A stretch of 64,000 nucleotides of DNA. Origin: an uncultured Eubacteriales bacterium (GTDB lineage: Bacteria > Bacillota > Clostridia > Lachnospirales > Anaerotignaceae). This document shows, in pieces, positions 42,806-50,592 of the stretch. The stretch is from NCBI GenBank assembly GCA_934256695.1, contig CAKQPE010000001.1:18103-82102 (forward strand). Direction: 5' to 3'. Under the pieces are notes generated by a model, which saw only the letters and a program-made list of their open reading frames with translations, was not told the origin of the DNA and made no database searches. The translations under genes were made by a program, and so were the position numbers. The number at the start of each line of letters is the position of its first letter. Positions within the stretch are counted from its first letter, which is position 1.

Positions 42806-43554
42806 TATGCTTCCTCCTGTCTTAGTTTTTTAATAAGTTCTTCTCTCAAAAGTACAATGTCCTCACGTTTAAGATCGGCTCTGTTTCTCGGATAGTCAAG
42901 GGGGATAATGTATTCCTCAAAATGAGTTATAGGTCTGTCGGTTATTACGAATATTTTCTGAGATAAAAATATTGCCTCCTCAACGTCATGGGTAACAAAA
43001 AGTATTGTTTTTTTGTGCTTTTCCCATTCCTGCAAAAGCCATTCCTGAAGCCCTATTCTGGTAAGTGAATCAAGGGCGGAAAACGGCTCATCAAGCAGAA
43101 GAAGTCCTGCACCGGCAAGAAGTGTTCTGGCAAAGGACGCACGCTGTCTCATTCCGCCGGAAAGGTCACGAGGGTATTTGTTTTTATAGCTTAAAAGACC
43201 GACCTCATCAAGCATGGCAGTTGCTTTTTCGTGCATTTCCTTTTTATTTTTATTCTGAATTTCCATGGGAATACATATATTTTTTTCTATTGTACGCCAA
43301 GGGAAAAGCAAGTCTCTTTGCGGCATATACGAGCTGTAGTTTTTCTGTTGTTCTATAGGTTTTTCGTCAATAAATATTTTTCCGCCGTCCGGTTTTTCCA
43401 GTCCGTTTATAAGACGGAATATAGTGCTTTTTCCGCAGCCGCTGGCACCTATAATTGATATGAACTCACCGTCATTGACCGAAAACGATAAGTTCCTTAT
43501 CATTTCGTAGTCATCAGATTCATATTTAAATGAAATATTATCAAATTTTAACAT
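42805..43554 (-). CDS. ABC transporter ATP-binding protein, ThiZ/SsuB-like
   Basis: 249 residues from ATG 43554; upstream GAGGAGGT is the SD and an earlier in-frame ATG lies on it. Walker A GASGCGKSTIF, Q-loop SYMPQRDLLFPW, signature LSGGMRQRASFARTLL, Walker B LLLLDEPFSALD and H-loop VTHDVEEAIFL are present. First gene after the TPP riboswitch; it energises the neighbouring permease. Confidence 0.93.
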   Translation of the reverse strand: MLKFDNISFKYESDDYEMIRNLSFSVNDGEFISIIGASGCGKSTIFRLINGLEKPDGGKIFIDEKPIEQQKNYSSYMPQRDLLFPWRTIEKNICIPMEIQNKNKKEMHEKATAMLDEVGLLSYKNKYPRDLSGGMRQRASFARTLLAGAGLLLLDEPFSALDSLTRIGLQEWLLQEWEKHKKTILFVTHDVEEAIFLSQKIFVITDRPITHFEEYIIPLDYPRNRADLKREDIVLLREELIKKLRQEEA

Positions 43555-43576
43555 TGGAAGATACCTCCTCAAAATA

Positions 43577-43735
43577 AAAAAAGACGCCTACAGGTGTCTT
43601 TGAGAAAGCTGATTTATTAATCATATTTTTAATTACAAAACGATTAAACACATTCCCTTCGGCGGCATTACCCGTATCAGGTTCAATGGGACTCTCTCAG
43701 CGTTATATTTTCTAACGCACCCCTGCTACGGTTGA
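43577..43735 (-). promoter_or_regulatory. TPP (THI-box) riboswitch with terminator
   Basis: On the minus strand: AGGGGTGC, GCTGAGA, CCATTGAACCTGAT, GGGTAATGCCGCCGAAGGGA are all present (about 43731-43643), the full set of THI-box elements. The terminator AAAGACACC/GGCGTCTTT with a T-run follows at 43600-43578. Confidence 0.95.
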
Positions 43736-43785
43736 TTATACAGCCAAAAAACGCAAGTGTCAAATTTTATAATGTATTTGAAACT

Positions 43786-44043
43786 GTAAAGATAAATATA
43801 AATTTATCTAAGACCTTGGGGCATTGCCCCAATACCCCACAAGCCTTTGAAAAGGCTTGACCTAAACTTTTGTAAAATACCATGGCAGAGCCATGGTATT
43901 TTTGGAATAATTCAATATATTTTTTCCCGAAAAACGCAATGTAATTGCGTTTTGATAAAAGTTTTACTAAATTTTTTTCAAAAAATTTTCAGGGTTTGGG
44001 GTGAAGCCCCAAGGCCTTTCAGTTTGCTAAATTTATATTTATT
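43786..44043. repeat. Short full-length palindrome element with terminal inverted repeats
   Basis: Left end GATAAATATAAATTTATC and right end, inverted, GCTAAATTTATATTTATTG. Inside: TTGGGGCATTGCCCCAA, AGCCTTTGAAAAGGCT, ATACCATGGCAGAGCCATGGTAT, AACGCAATGTAATTGCGTT, AATTTTTTTCAAAAAATT and TTGGGGTGAAGCCCCAA. At about 255 bp this is the clearest complete unit in the window. Confidence 0.8.
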
Positions 44044-44089
44044 GAAAATTTACAGCAGAGTATTAAAACTATAATTTTTCTTAACTAAA

Positions 44090-44128
44090 GTACGAAATAA
44101 TACTATACTTGGTACTAAATAATACCAA
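44090..44128. promoter_or_regulatory. Tandem operator-like repeats before the MarR gene
   Basis: GTACGAAATAATAC (44090-44103) and GTACTAAATAATAC (44112-44125) are direct repeats offset by 22 bp, and TTGGTA/TACCAA (44109-44128) is a dyad. A TACTAT -10-like box (44101-44106) lies between them. This fits autorepression by the MarR protein. Confidence 0.6.
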
Positions 44129-44140
44129 AGGAGTCGAAAT

Positions 44141-44590
44141 ATGGAGACATATGCAAAAAAACAGATGAAACAGATGAACTCTGCCATAAGCCATATTACG
44201 GAGCTTTATGCCAGATGGGCAAAGCTGAAGGGTATAAGCTACGGTATGCTTATGGTGCTTTATTCAATAAACGATCTGGAAATCTGCACACAGAAGGATA
44301 TTTGTCTTTACTGGATGCTGCCTAAGCAGACAGTTCATTCGGTGCTTGTTAATTTAGATAAAAACGGTTATGTAAAGATAGAACAGAGTGAGAAAAACAA
44401 AAAAGAAAAAAATATATCATTTACCGAAGAAGGAAAAATTTTTGCCAATGATATTTTAGACGGCATCTGCCGTATGGAAGAAAAAGTTCTTGAAAGCATG
44501 GGCGAGAAAACAAGCAGTAAGTTTGTTGAAAATTTTATATACTACTGTAATAAATTTGAAGATATTTTTATTGAGGAAACGAAAAAATGA
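44141..44590 (+). CDS. MarR-family transcriptional regulator
   Basis: 149 residues. The winged HTH reads SYGMLMVLYSINDLEICTQKDICLYWMLPKQTVHSVLVNLDKNGYVKIEQSEKNKKEKNISFTEEGKIFA. It overlaps the MATE gene start by 4 bp (ATGA), so the pair is translated together. It likely represses itself and the efflux pump and is released by a pump substrate; tandem repeats upstream are candidate sites. Confidence 0.92.
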   Translation: METYAKKQMKQMNSAISHITELYARWAKLKGISYGMLMVLYSINDLEICTQKDICLYWMLPKQTVHSVLVNLDKNGYVKIEQSEKNKKEKNISFTEEGKIFANDILDGICRMEEKVLESMGEKTSSKFVENFIYYCNKFEDIFIEETKK

Positions 44591-45915
44591 ATACATCACT
44601 TGCAAAGAATTTTAATATGAAAACACTTATCGCTTTTGCATTTCCCAATATGATAATGATGATTTTTTTGTCTCTTTATACCATTATTGACGGAATGTTT
44701 ATATCCGGCTTTGTTGGGACAGATGCACTTTCGGCAACAAATATGGTTTATCCCGTAACAAGTATTGAAATGGCGTTTTCGATTATGATAGCTACCGGCG
44801 GAAGTGCCATTATAGCCAAAAAGCTTGGAGAAGGCAGACAAAAAGAGGCAAGGTCAATTCTTACGGCTCTTACAATACTTACGGCGGTTTTGGGAGTAAT
44901 AATTGCTGTGTTAAGTATTGTATTTTTAAAACCTATTGTATATTTGATGGGTGCAAGCCAAGTTCAGTTTGGCTACTGTGTTACATACCTTGGCTTACTT
45001 TCTGTTTTTGTGCCGTTCTTTTTGCTTGAAACAATGTTTCAGATATTTTTTGTAACATCAGGAAGACCGGGACTGGGACTTATTGTAACAATGTCGGCAG
45101 GAATAACCAACATAGTGCTTGATTATATTTTTATGGGCCCTCTTAAAATGGGTGTTGCCGGTGCAGCTGTGGCAACGGGAATAGGACATGTTGTTGTTGC
45201 CGTTTGCGGAGCAGTGTTTTTTGCTTTTTCAAAGAATAATTCCGTAAAATTTTTTAAGCCTGATTTTAATTTCAAAGTAATAATCAGGGCAATGCTTAAC
45301 GGCTCGTCGGAAATGGTTACCAATACAGCGACTGCTGTTACAACATTTCTTTTTAATTATGAATTTTTGAAGTTTTACGGTGAAGACGGTGTTGCGGCAA
45401 TAACAATAGTTATGTATTTCCAGTTTGTGTTTACTTCTGTGTTTTTTGGCTATGCCAACGGTGTTGCACCTGTAATCAGCTTTAAATACGGCATGCAGGA
45501 TATCAGACAGCTTAAATCCATATACCGCCACAGTATGATATTTATTATTGTATGCTCTGTGGGTATGTTTGCTTTATCAATATTAAGCATAGGCTCTGTG
45601 CTTAAATTCTTTACTTCGCCTGATAGTGGAGTGTACAGTCTTACTCTCCATGGATTTAAGATATATGCAGCAAGTTTTATAATAATGGGTGTAAGCATAT
45701 ATGCTTCCTCGCTGTTTACAGCTTTCTCGGACGGACTTGTTTCGGCTGTGATTTCTTTTGCCAGAACATTTATATTCCTTGTTGGAACAGTGACTGTTCT
45801 GCCTGTGGTTTTAGGCAGAGAAGGCGTATGGCTTGCCGTACCTGCAGCCGAAGCTATGGGTCTGGCGGTAGCTGTATTTTTTCTTATATCGAAGCACAAA
45901 AAATATAACTACTAA
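44587..45915 (+). CDS. MATE-family efflux transporter
   Basis: 442 residues with twelve membrane segments in two similar halves. Typical stretches include LYTIIDGMFISGFVGTDALSATNMVYPVTSIEMAFSIMIATGGSAIIAKKLGEG and the second-half FTSVFFGYANGVAPVISFKYG. It exports cationic drugs or metabolites in exchange for Na+ or H+. The adjacent MarR gene suggests inducible multidrug efflux. Confidence 0.94.
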   Translation: MNTSLAKNFNMKTLIAFAFPNMIMMIFLSLYTIIDGMFISGFVGTDALSATNMVYPVTSIEMAFSIMIATGGSAIIAKKLGEGRQKEARSILTALTILTAVLGVIIAVLSIVFLKPIVYLMGASQVQFGYCVTYLGLLSVFVPFFLLETMFQIFFVTSGRPGLGLIVTMSAGITNIVLDYIFMGPLKMGVAGAAVATGIGHVVVAVCGAVFFAFSKNNSVKFFKPDFNFKVIIRAMLNGSSEMVTNTATAVTTFLFNYEFLKFYGEDGVAAITIVMYFQFVFTSVFFGYANGVAPVISFKYGMQDIRQLKSIYRHSMIFIIVCSVGMFALSILSIGSVLKFFTSPDSGVYSLTLHGFKIYAASFIIMGVSIYASSLFTAFSDGLVSAVISFARTFIFLVGTVTVLPVVLGREGVWLAVPAAEAMGLAVAVFFLISKHKKYNY

Positions 45916-46004
45916 AACAGCGGTTTTTGAAAAAGTTTAAATAAAGCTTTTATGAAACCTATGATAGCTTACAGTCTCCGGCAGAAAATTTTTGTTATGG
46001 GTTT

Positions 46005-46213
46005 GAGGGTGTCGACAAAGTCGACACCTAAGTCGAAATCAGGATTTCGACTTGTTCAAACAGAAGAATAAACAGACAGGTTCCATCGGCTTAAAAGCCT
46101 TGAAACCTGCTGTTTTCCTCATCGGAAATGAATTCCGACTGCGGATTCCATTCGGGAAACTCATTCGTTTCCCGAACCATTCCGCTTTATAAAATAACTT
46201 TGTCTACAGTTTG
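46005..46213 (-). repeat. 209-bp multi-hairpin element, copy 2 (inverted)
   Basis: Same element as 35854-36062, in reverse, with only a few base changes and the same length. On its right is AAACCCATAACAAA/TTTGTTATGGGTTT (46214-46243). On its left is AAATTTTTGTTATGGGTTT (45986-46004), identical to the 3' arm of that hairpin, plus a degenerate 5' arm. The 345-bp gap between the MATE gene and mnmA holds nothing else. Confidence 0.85.
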
Positions 46214-46261
46214 AAACCCATAACAAATTTTTGTTATGGGTTTCAAACTGTATTTGATCAA

Positions 46262-47326
46262 TTACTTTATTGTTCCGCCGCCTATTACCACATCACCGTC
46301 ATAAAGTACAACGGCCTGTCCTCTGGATATGGCTCTCTGTGGTTTGTCAAACTTTACTATTATTTCGTCATCAGCTGTTTGTTCAACTACTGCGTCCTGT
46401 TCTTTGGAGTTATATCTGGTTCTTGCTTTTAGACGCATAGGTGTCTTTAAATTGTCTATTGATATAAAGTTTATGTTGTCTGCTGTAAGTGTATCGGAAT
46501 ATAAATCTCCCTCTGTTCCGAGAACGACTGTATTGTTTTTAGGATTTTTGCTGCATACAAAAAGCGGTTCCGTATAGGCTATGCCAAGGCCTTTTCGCTG
46601 ACCTATGGTATAGTTTACTATTCCTTTGTGAGTGCCGAGCTTATGTCCCTGAAGGTCAACAAAGTCGCCTTGCTTGTAGTCGTGTCCCGTATAACGTCTT
46701 AAAAAGTCCGTATATTTTCCGCCGGAAACAAAGCATATATCCTGACTTTCTCTCTTGTGTGCATTTTGAAGTCCGTGTTTTTCCGCAAATTCTCGCACCT
46801 GTGCTTTTGTAAATGAGCCTAAAGGGAAAAGCATATGTGCAAGCTGATCCTGTTTAATGCCATAAAGTACATAACTCTGATCCTTAGTAAGGTCAATACC
46901 TTTTTTAAGTATCCATCTGTCACCGGAACGCTCTTTAATTGCATAATGTCCCGTTGCCACATAGTCATACTCCAATTCCTTCATTCGTCTTTCAAGCTCA
47001 TTAAATTTAAGATACTTATTGCAGTCAATACAAGGATTAGGTGTACCGCCGTTTTCGTATGTTTTTATAAAACGGTCTATAACCTGTTTTTTGAATATGT
47101 CCTTATAGTTAAATACATAATGAGGAATATCAAGCATAAAGCAAACATTTCTTGCATCTTCCACATCTGTAAGGGAACAGCAGGTACGGCTGTTTTCTAT
47201 TCCTGCCGTTTCATTATCGAAAAGGTGCATTGTAGCACCGCATACCTCATATCCCTGTTCTTTAAGCATAACTGCCGCTGCGGAGCTGTCTACACCGCCG
47301 GACATTGCCATTATTACTTTTTCCAT
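46262..47326 (-). CDS. mnmA: tRNA-specific 2-thiouridylase MnmA
   Basis: 354 residues; SD GGAGG precedes ATG. The PP-loop SGGVDSSAAAVML is at residues 9-21. Catalytic cysteines are expected in NPCIDCNKYLKF (near residue 100) and SQDICFV (near residue 197). It activates U34 of Lys, Glu and Gln tRNAs with ATP and inserts sulfur delivered by a cysteine desulfurase relay. Length is normal. It is isolated between two copies of the 209-bp element. Confidence 0.96.
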   Translation of the reverse strand: MEKVIMAMSGGVDSSAAAVMLKEQGYEVCGATMHLFDNETAGIENSRTCCSLTDVEDARNVCFMLDIPHYVFNYKDIFKKQVIDRFIKTYENGGTPNPCIDCNKYLKFNELERRMKELEYDYVATGHYAIKERSGDRWILKKGIDLTKDQSYVLYGIKQDQLAHMLFPLGSFTKAQVREFAEKHGLQNAHKRESQDICFVSGGKYTDFLRRYTGHDYKQGDFVDLQGHKLGTHKGIVNYTIGQRKGLGIAYTEPLFVCSKNPKNNTVVLGTEGDLYSDTLTADNINFISIDNLKTPMRLKARTRYNSKEQDAVVEQTADDEIIVKFDKPQRAISRGQAVVLYDGDVVIGGGTIK

Positions 47327-47496
47327 ATATATAAAACCTCCGTTTTTAACAACTACGCAAAATTAACTTACTATAAATAGTATTTGTTTCTGTACTCCTT
47401 TGTCAAGGGGAATTTAAAACCTTGGAGTGTTACAGATGAATACAGACCGTTTTTTAAAAATTAATAAAAGGCACTCAAAGTAAGATTTGAGTGCCT

Positions 47497-47705
47497 CAGA
47501 CTGTAGACAAAGTTATTTTATAAAGCGGAAGGGTTCGGGAAACGAATGGGTTTCCCGAATGGAATCCGCAGTCGGAATTCATTTCCGACGAGGAAAACAG
47601 CAGGTTTCAAGGCTTTTAAGCCGATGGAACCTGTCTGTTTATTCTTCTGTTTGAACAAGTCGAAATCCTGATTTCGACTTAGGTGTCGACTTTGTCGACA
47701 CCCCC
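47497..47705 (+). repeat. 209-bp multi-hairpin element, copy 3
   Basis: Nearly identical to copy 1 throughout. It is flanked by AGGCACTCAAAGTAAGATTT... (28 bases, 47469-47496) and a second 28-mer at 47706-47733 that differs at two positions. Each 28-mer is itself a hairpin (GGCACTCAAA/TTTGAGTGCC). The 480-bp gap holds no supported gene. Confidence 0.87.
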
Positions 47706-47810
47706 AGGCACTCAAAGCAAGATTTGAGTACCTTTGTATTATAAGCATATACTTTTTAAAGAACAGGGGCATTTTGGCTATAGTTGAAATTGTTTTATTG
47801 TATCATGGTT

Positions 47811-48410
47811 TTATTTCCATAATTCGTCTATATGATTTTCTTTTATATAGTCCAAAACACTTTTGGATATAAGATTATTTATACCATCGCCGTTTCGGAT
47901 TTTTTCACGAACCATAGTTGATGAAATATCAGGCATAGGATCACTAAAAAGCTCTATGTTTATTGTTTTCGACTGTATTTTTTCCATAATCTTAGGTGAT
48001 ATAGCAGCTCCCGGACGACAGAAAGCACATATCTTTGCAAAAGAGAGTATCTCATCGGATTTATACCAGTATACAATGCTGTTAAGCACATCACTTCCCA
48101 CAAGCATAAAAAGACTGCTGTCAGGATACTGCTGTTTTATTTTGCACAGAGTATCATATGTATAAACCTTGCCTTCGGATTTTGTCTCTATATCGGAAAC
48201 AATTATTTTTTTATTGTTTCCAAAGGCGATTTTGCACATTTCGAGTCGGTCGTCTGCCTTCGCCAAGTCTGGCAGAAATTTATAAAAAGGTGCACCTGTA
48301 GGCATAACTATAAGTCTGTCAAGCTCCGCACGTTCGATAAATTTTTCTGCCATTTTTATATGCCCGTTATGTATCGGGTTAAAGCTTCCGCCGAATATTC
48401 CTATTTTCAT
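47811..48410 (-). CDS. nadD: Nicotinate-nucleotide adenylyltransferase
   Basis: 199 residues. The nucleotidyltransferase motif GIFGGSFNPIHNGHIKMAE starts at residue 3, and the C-terminal ISSTMVREKI is the second ATP-contact motif. It joins nicotinate mononucleotide and ATP to make deamido-NAD, in cytoplasmic NAD synthesis. Length is typical. It starts 40 bp after larC and is probably in its operon. Confidence 0.95.
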   Translation of the reverse strand: MKIGIFGGSFNPIHNGHIKMAEKFIERAELDRLIVMPTGAPFYKFLPDLAKADDRLEMCKIAFGNNKKIIVSDIETKSEGKVYTYDTLCKIKQQYPDSSLFMLVGSDVLNSIVYWYKSDEILSFAKICAFCRPGAAISPKIMEKIQSKTINIELFSDPMPDISSTMVREKIRNGDGINNLISKSVLDYIKENHIDELWK

Positions 48411-48450
48411 AACACTGTCCCCAAACTGTTTTTGCTTTGATTAAACCGTA

Positions 48451-49395
48451 TTAGCCTTCAATTTCGCCTACAACGACTCTGAGAAGGTTAGGTATTGAAA
48501 ATTCTCTCTTGCCTGCTCCGTAACCAGTTTTAACTATGTTCATCTGCGGACATATTCCGTAGCTTTCTGCAAGCTCTGCTATAATAGCCGCACCTGTAGG
48601 TGTTACCATTTCGTTGTTTACATCTATCTGTTTGTAAACTACATCGGAAGCTGCAAATATTTCTGCTGTTGCAGGTGCCGGCACCGGCATAAGTCCGTGC
48701 TGGCATTTAATAAAGCCATGTCCGTCATTTACTATGGAAGCATATATTTTATCCGGCTTAATCATATCTATTAAAACTGCTGTTCCTATTATATCAACTA
48801 TGGAATCCAAAGCCCCTACTTCGTGGAAATGTACTTCTTCCAATGTTTTGCCGTGTACCTTTGCTTCTGCCTTTGCAACACGCATAAATATTCTCTTTGC
48901 AAGGTCTTTTGCACTGTCGGCAATAGTGCTGTTGTCTATTATTGTATTAATATCGTTTATATTTCTGTGTACATGGGCATGAGTATGTTCATGGCTGTGT
49001 GTATGTGCGTGGTCATGGTCATGCATATGCTCGTGGTCGTGTGTGTGTTCATGTTCGTGAGTGTGCTCGTGATCATGGGTATGTTCATGCTCATGTGTAT
49101 GCTCGTGATCGTGATGATGTTCATGCTCATCATGGCTGTGTTCATGTTCGTGAGTATGCTCATGGTCATGGTGATGATGTTCGTCAACAAATTCGCCGTT
49201 TGTAAGTATAACGTCAACGTCCTGAGCACCTATGCCGCTCTTTTCCGTTCTGCCTATTTTTATTTCAAATCCTTCAACATTGAGCTTTGCCATTTCCGCA
49301 AGAAATGCGTCCTTGTCAATGCCAAGATCAAGCAGTGCTCCCAGTGTCATATCTCCGCTTATTCCGGAAAAACAGTCAAAATATAATGCTTTCAT
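48451..49395 (-). CDS. larC: LarC N-terminal (LarC1) domain protein with His-rich insert
   Basis: 314 residues. LarC signature MKALYFDCFSGISGDMTLGALLDLG at the start, then VHFHEVGALDSIVDIIGTAVLIDML-like and TPTGAAIIAELAESYG. LarC inserts nickel into the pincer cofactor of lactate racemase-type enzymes. Residues 73-143 are an insert with about 38 His, mostly in HEHTH/HDHEH repeats, likely a metal store. The protein ends at PNLLRVVVGEIEG, where the LarC2 domain would begin; only 40 bp then separate it from nadD, so LarC2 is absent here. Coding DNA of the insert is repetitive. Confidence 0.9.
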   Translation of the reverse strand: MKALYFDCFSGISGDMTLGALLDLGIDKDAFLAEMAKLNVEGFEIKIGRTEKSGIGAQDVDVILTNGEFVDEHHHHDHEHTHEHEHSHDEHEHHHDHEHTHEHEHTHDHEHTHEHEHTHDHEHMHDHDHAHTHSHEHTHAHVHRNINDINTIIDNSTIADSAKDLAKRIFMRVAKAEAKVHGKTLEEVHFHEVGALDSIVDIIGTAVLIDMIKPDKIYASIVNDGHGFIKCQHGLMPVPAPATAEIFAASDVVYKQIDVNNEMVTPTGAAIIAELAESYGICPQMNIVKTGYGAGKREFSIPNLLRVVVGEIEG

Positions 49396-49423
49396 ATTAA
49401 ATATCCTCCTTTAATGGTTGACT

Positions 49424-50158
49424 TTACTTGATAATTTTTAAAACAAAATCTTTTATAAGACAGCGTTCTTTTCCGTCTCTGTCTTTAAATTTGTGCCTTA
49501 CCGTTTCGGCTCCGGCATATTTTACACCTGCTTCAAGCATGAAGTTCAAATCCCAAGCCGGTCTTAACTGTTTGCTCAAAGGCAAGTCTTTTGCTATATC
49601 ATCAATTACGGAAGTATCGACATTTCCTATGTATTCGGGATTATGGCCTATTCCCGGACCCCATTGTTCTCTTTCCAGCTCGTATTCATCTCTATACATA
49701 TAGCTGTAGTGGTTTCCGTCACAGTTTATAATAATTCCCTTTGGTTTAAGAACCCTGAGCCATTCCTCGTAAGCCTTTTTAGGGCTTTCAAGATTCCATG
49801 TAAGGTTTCTTGAAACTATAATATCAAATTCTTCATCTTCAAAAGGCAGGTTCTGTGCATCTCCTCTTACAAATTTTGCACTATAGCCGCTATTCCGGAC
49901 ATTTTTTTCAGCTTCTTTCAGCATATCCGGCGAATAGTCAAATGCTGTTACGTCATATCCTTTTTCCGAAAGAATTATTGTAAAAAATCCAGGACCGCAG
50001 CCTATATCAAGAACCTTCTTGCCTTCTATATCTTTTAAATAAAAATCGAGCTTTTCGCTCCATTTGTCATGGTCTGTTTTCAGTTCATCACGCACTCTTT
50101 TTGAAAAACCCTCAGAACGTGTATCCCAATACTTTTCTATTTTTTCTAAGTTTCCCAT
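49424..50158 (-). CDS. SAM-dependent class I methyltransferase
   Basis: 244 residues. Motif I VLDIGCGPGFFTIIL near residue 50, motif II ending FDYSPDMLKEA, and motif IV FDIIVSRNLTWNLESP are standard for class I methyltransferases. A long N-terminal helix and a C-terminal region with GGNHYSYMYRDEYELEREQW-like residues suggest a small-molecule substrate, unidentified. It is first in an operon with larC and nadD (28-bp gap to larC), behind the structured leader at 50256-50411. Confidence 0.88.
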   Translation of the reverse strand: MGNLEKIEKYWDTRSEGFSKRVRDELKTDHDKWSEKLDFYLKDIEGKKVLDIGCGPGFFTIILSEKGYDVTAFDYSPDMLKEAEKNVRNSGYSAKFVRGDAQNLPFEDEEFDIIVSRNLTWNLESPKKAYEEWLRVLKPKGIIINCDGNHYSYMYRDEYELEREQWGPGIGHNPEYIGNVDTSVIDDIAKDLPLSKQLRPAWDLNFMLEAGVKYAGAETVRHKFKDRDGKERCLIKDFVLKIIK

Positions 50159-50255
50159 ACGACACCCCTTTAAAATGCTTTTTTAATAAAAAATATATAA
50201 TTATATTATAGTATGTTACATATCAAAATCCAATATTATTTTTTAATAACATATA

Positions 50256-50411
50256 TTTTTGTTAAAAATTAAAAAACACGAAAATAAAATTCAGCATATA
50301 TACCGAATTTCACCTTCGTGGTGTTATCTTCAAAACATAATAAAAATGCTTTTCGTCTGCTTCGTGCAGATGTTATGGGTAAATATTACCATAAAGATAT
50401 ATAGGTGTCAA
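50256..50411 (-). promoter_or_regulatory. Promoter and riboswitch-like leader of the methyltransferase-larC-nadD operon
   Basis: Minus-strand promoter: TTGACA (50411-50406), 17-base spacer, TAATAT (50388-50383). The leader forms TCTGC-ACGAA-GCAGA and, about 33 bases later, CACC-ACGAA-GGTG. The second hairpin overlaps the 5' arm (CACGAAGGTGAAATTCGG) of an 18-bp terminator whose 3' arm is CTGAATTTTATTTTCGTG, followed by TTTTTT. The two structures exclude each other, as in a riboswitch. I cannot assign it to a known class. Confidence 0.7.
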
Positions 50412-50528
50412 TAAAATAACTTTTGGTACTATGTATCTATTAATTACTGTTTTTTATATATATACGTAAATCCATAAATGGCTGAATCCTGTATTCAAAA
50501 ATCATGAAATTATACACTTAAAAACAGG

Positions 50529-50557
50529 TTGACATACAATATTTAAGTTGATATAGT
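50529..50557 (+). promoter_or_regulatory. Sigma-A-type promoter of the FprA gene
   Basis: TTGACA at 50529-50534, 17-base spacer, TATAGT at 50552-50557, 36 bp before the ATG. Confidence 0.8.
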
Positions 50558-50592
50558 AAAAAAAAGTATCTATAAAGAGAGGAGTCCTTTTA

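Noticed and set aside
47518..47772. 84-codon minus-strand frame across the third 209-bp element
   Set aside because: It spans the element and its flank, is not kept intact in the other two copies, and has no SD. Composition follows the hairpins rather than a protein.
48960..49200. Tandem-repeat DNA resembling a CRISPR array or minisatellite
   Set aside because: The repeat unit is a His/Glu/Thr/Asp codon pattern inside larC with no spacers. It is coding low complexity.
50256..50376. Firm assignment as a guanidine-II riboswitch
   Set aside because: The twin ACG-containing loops are suggestive, but the loops are five bases (ACGAA), stems are short, and the downstream genes are not typical. I kept it as unassigned.
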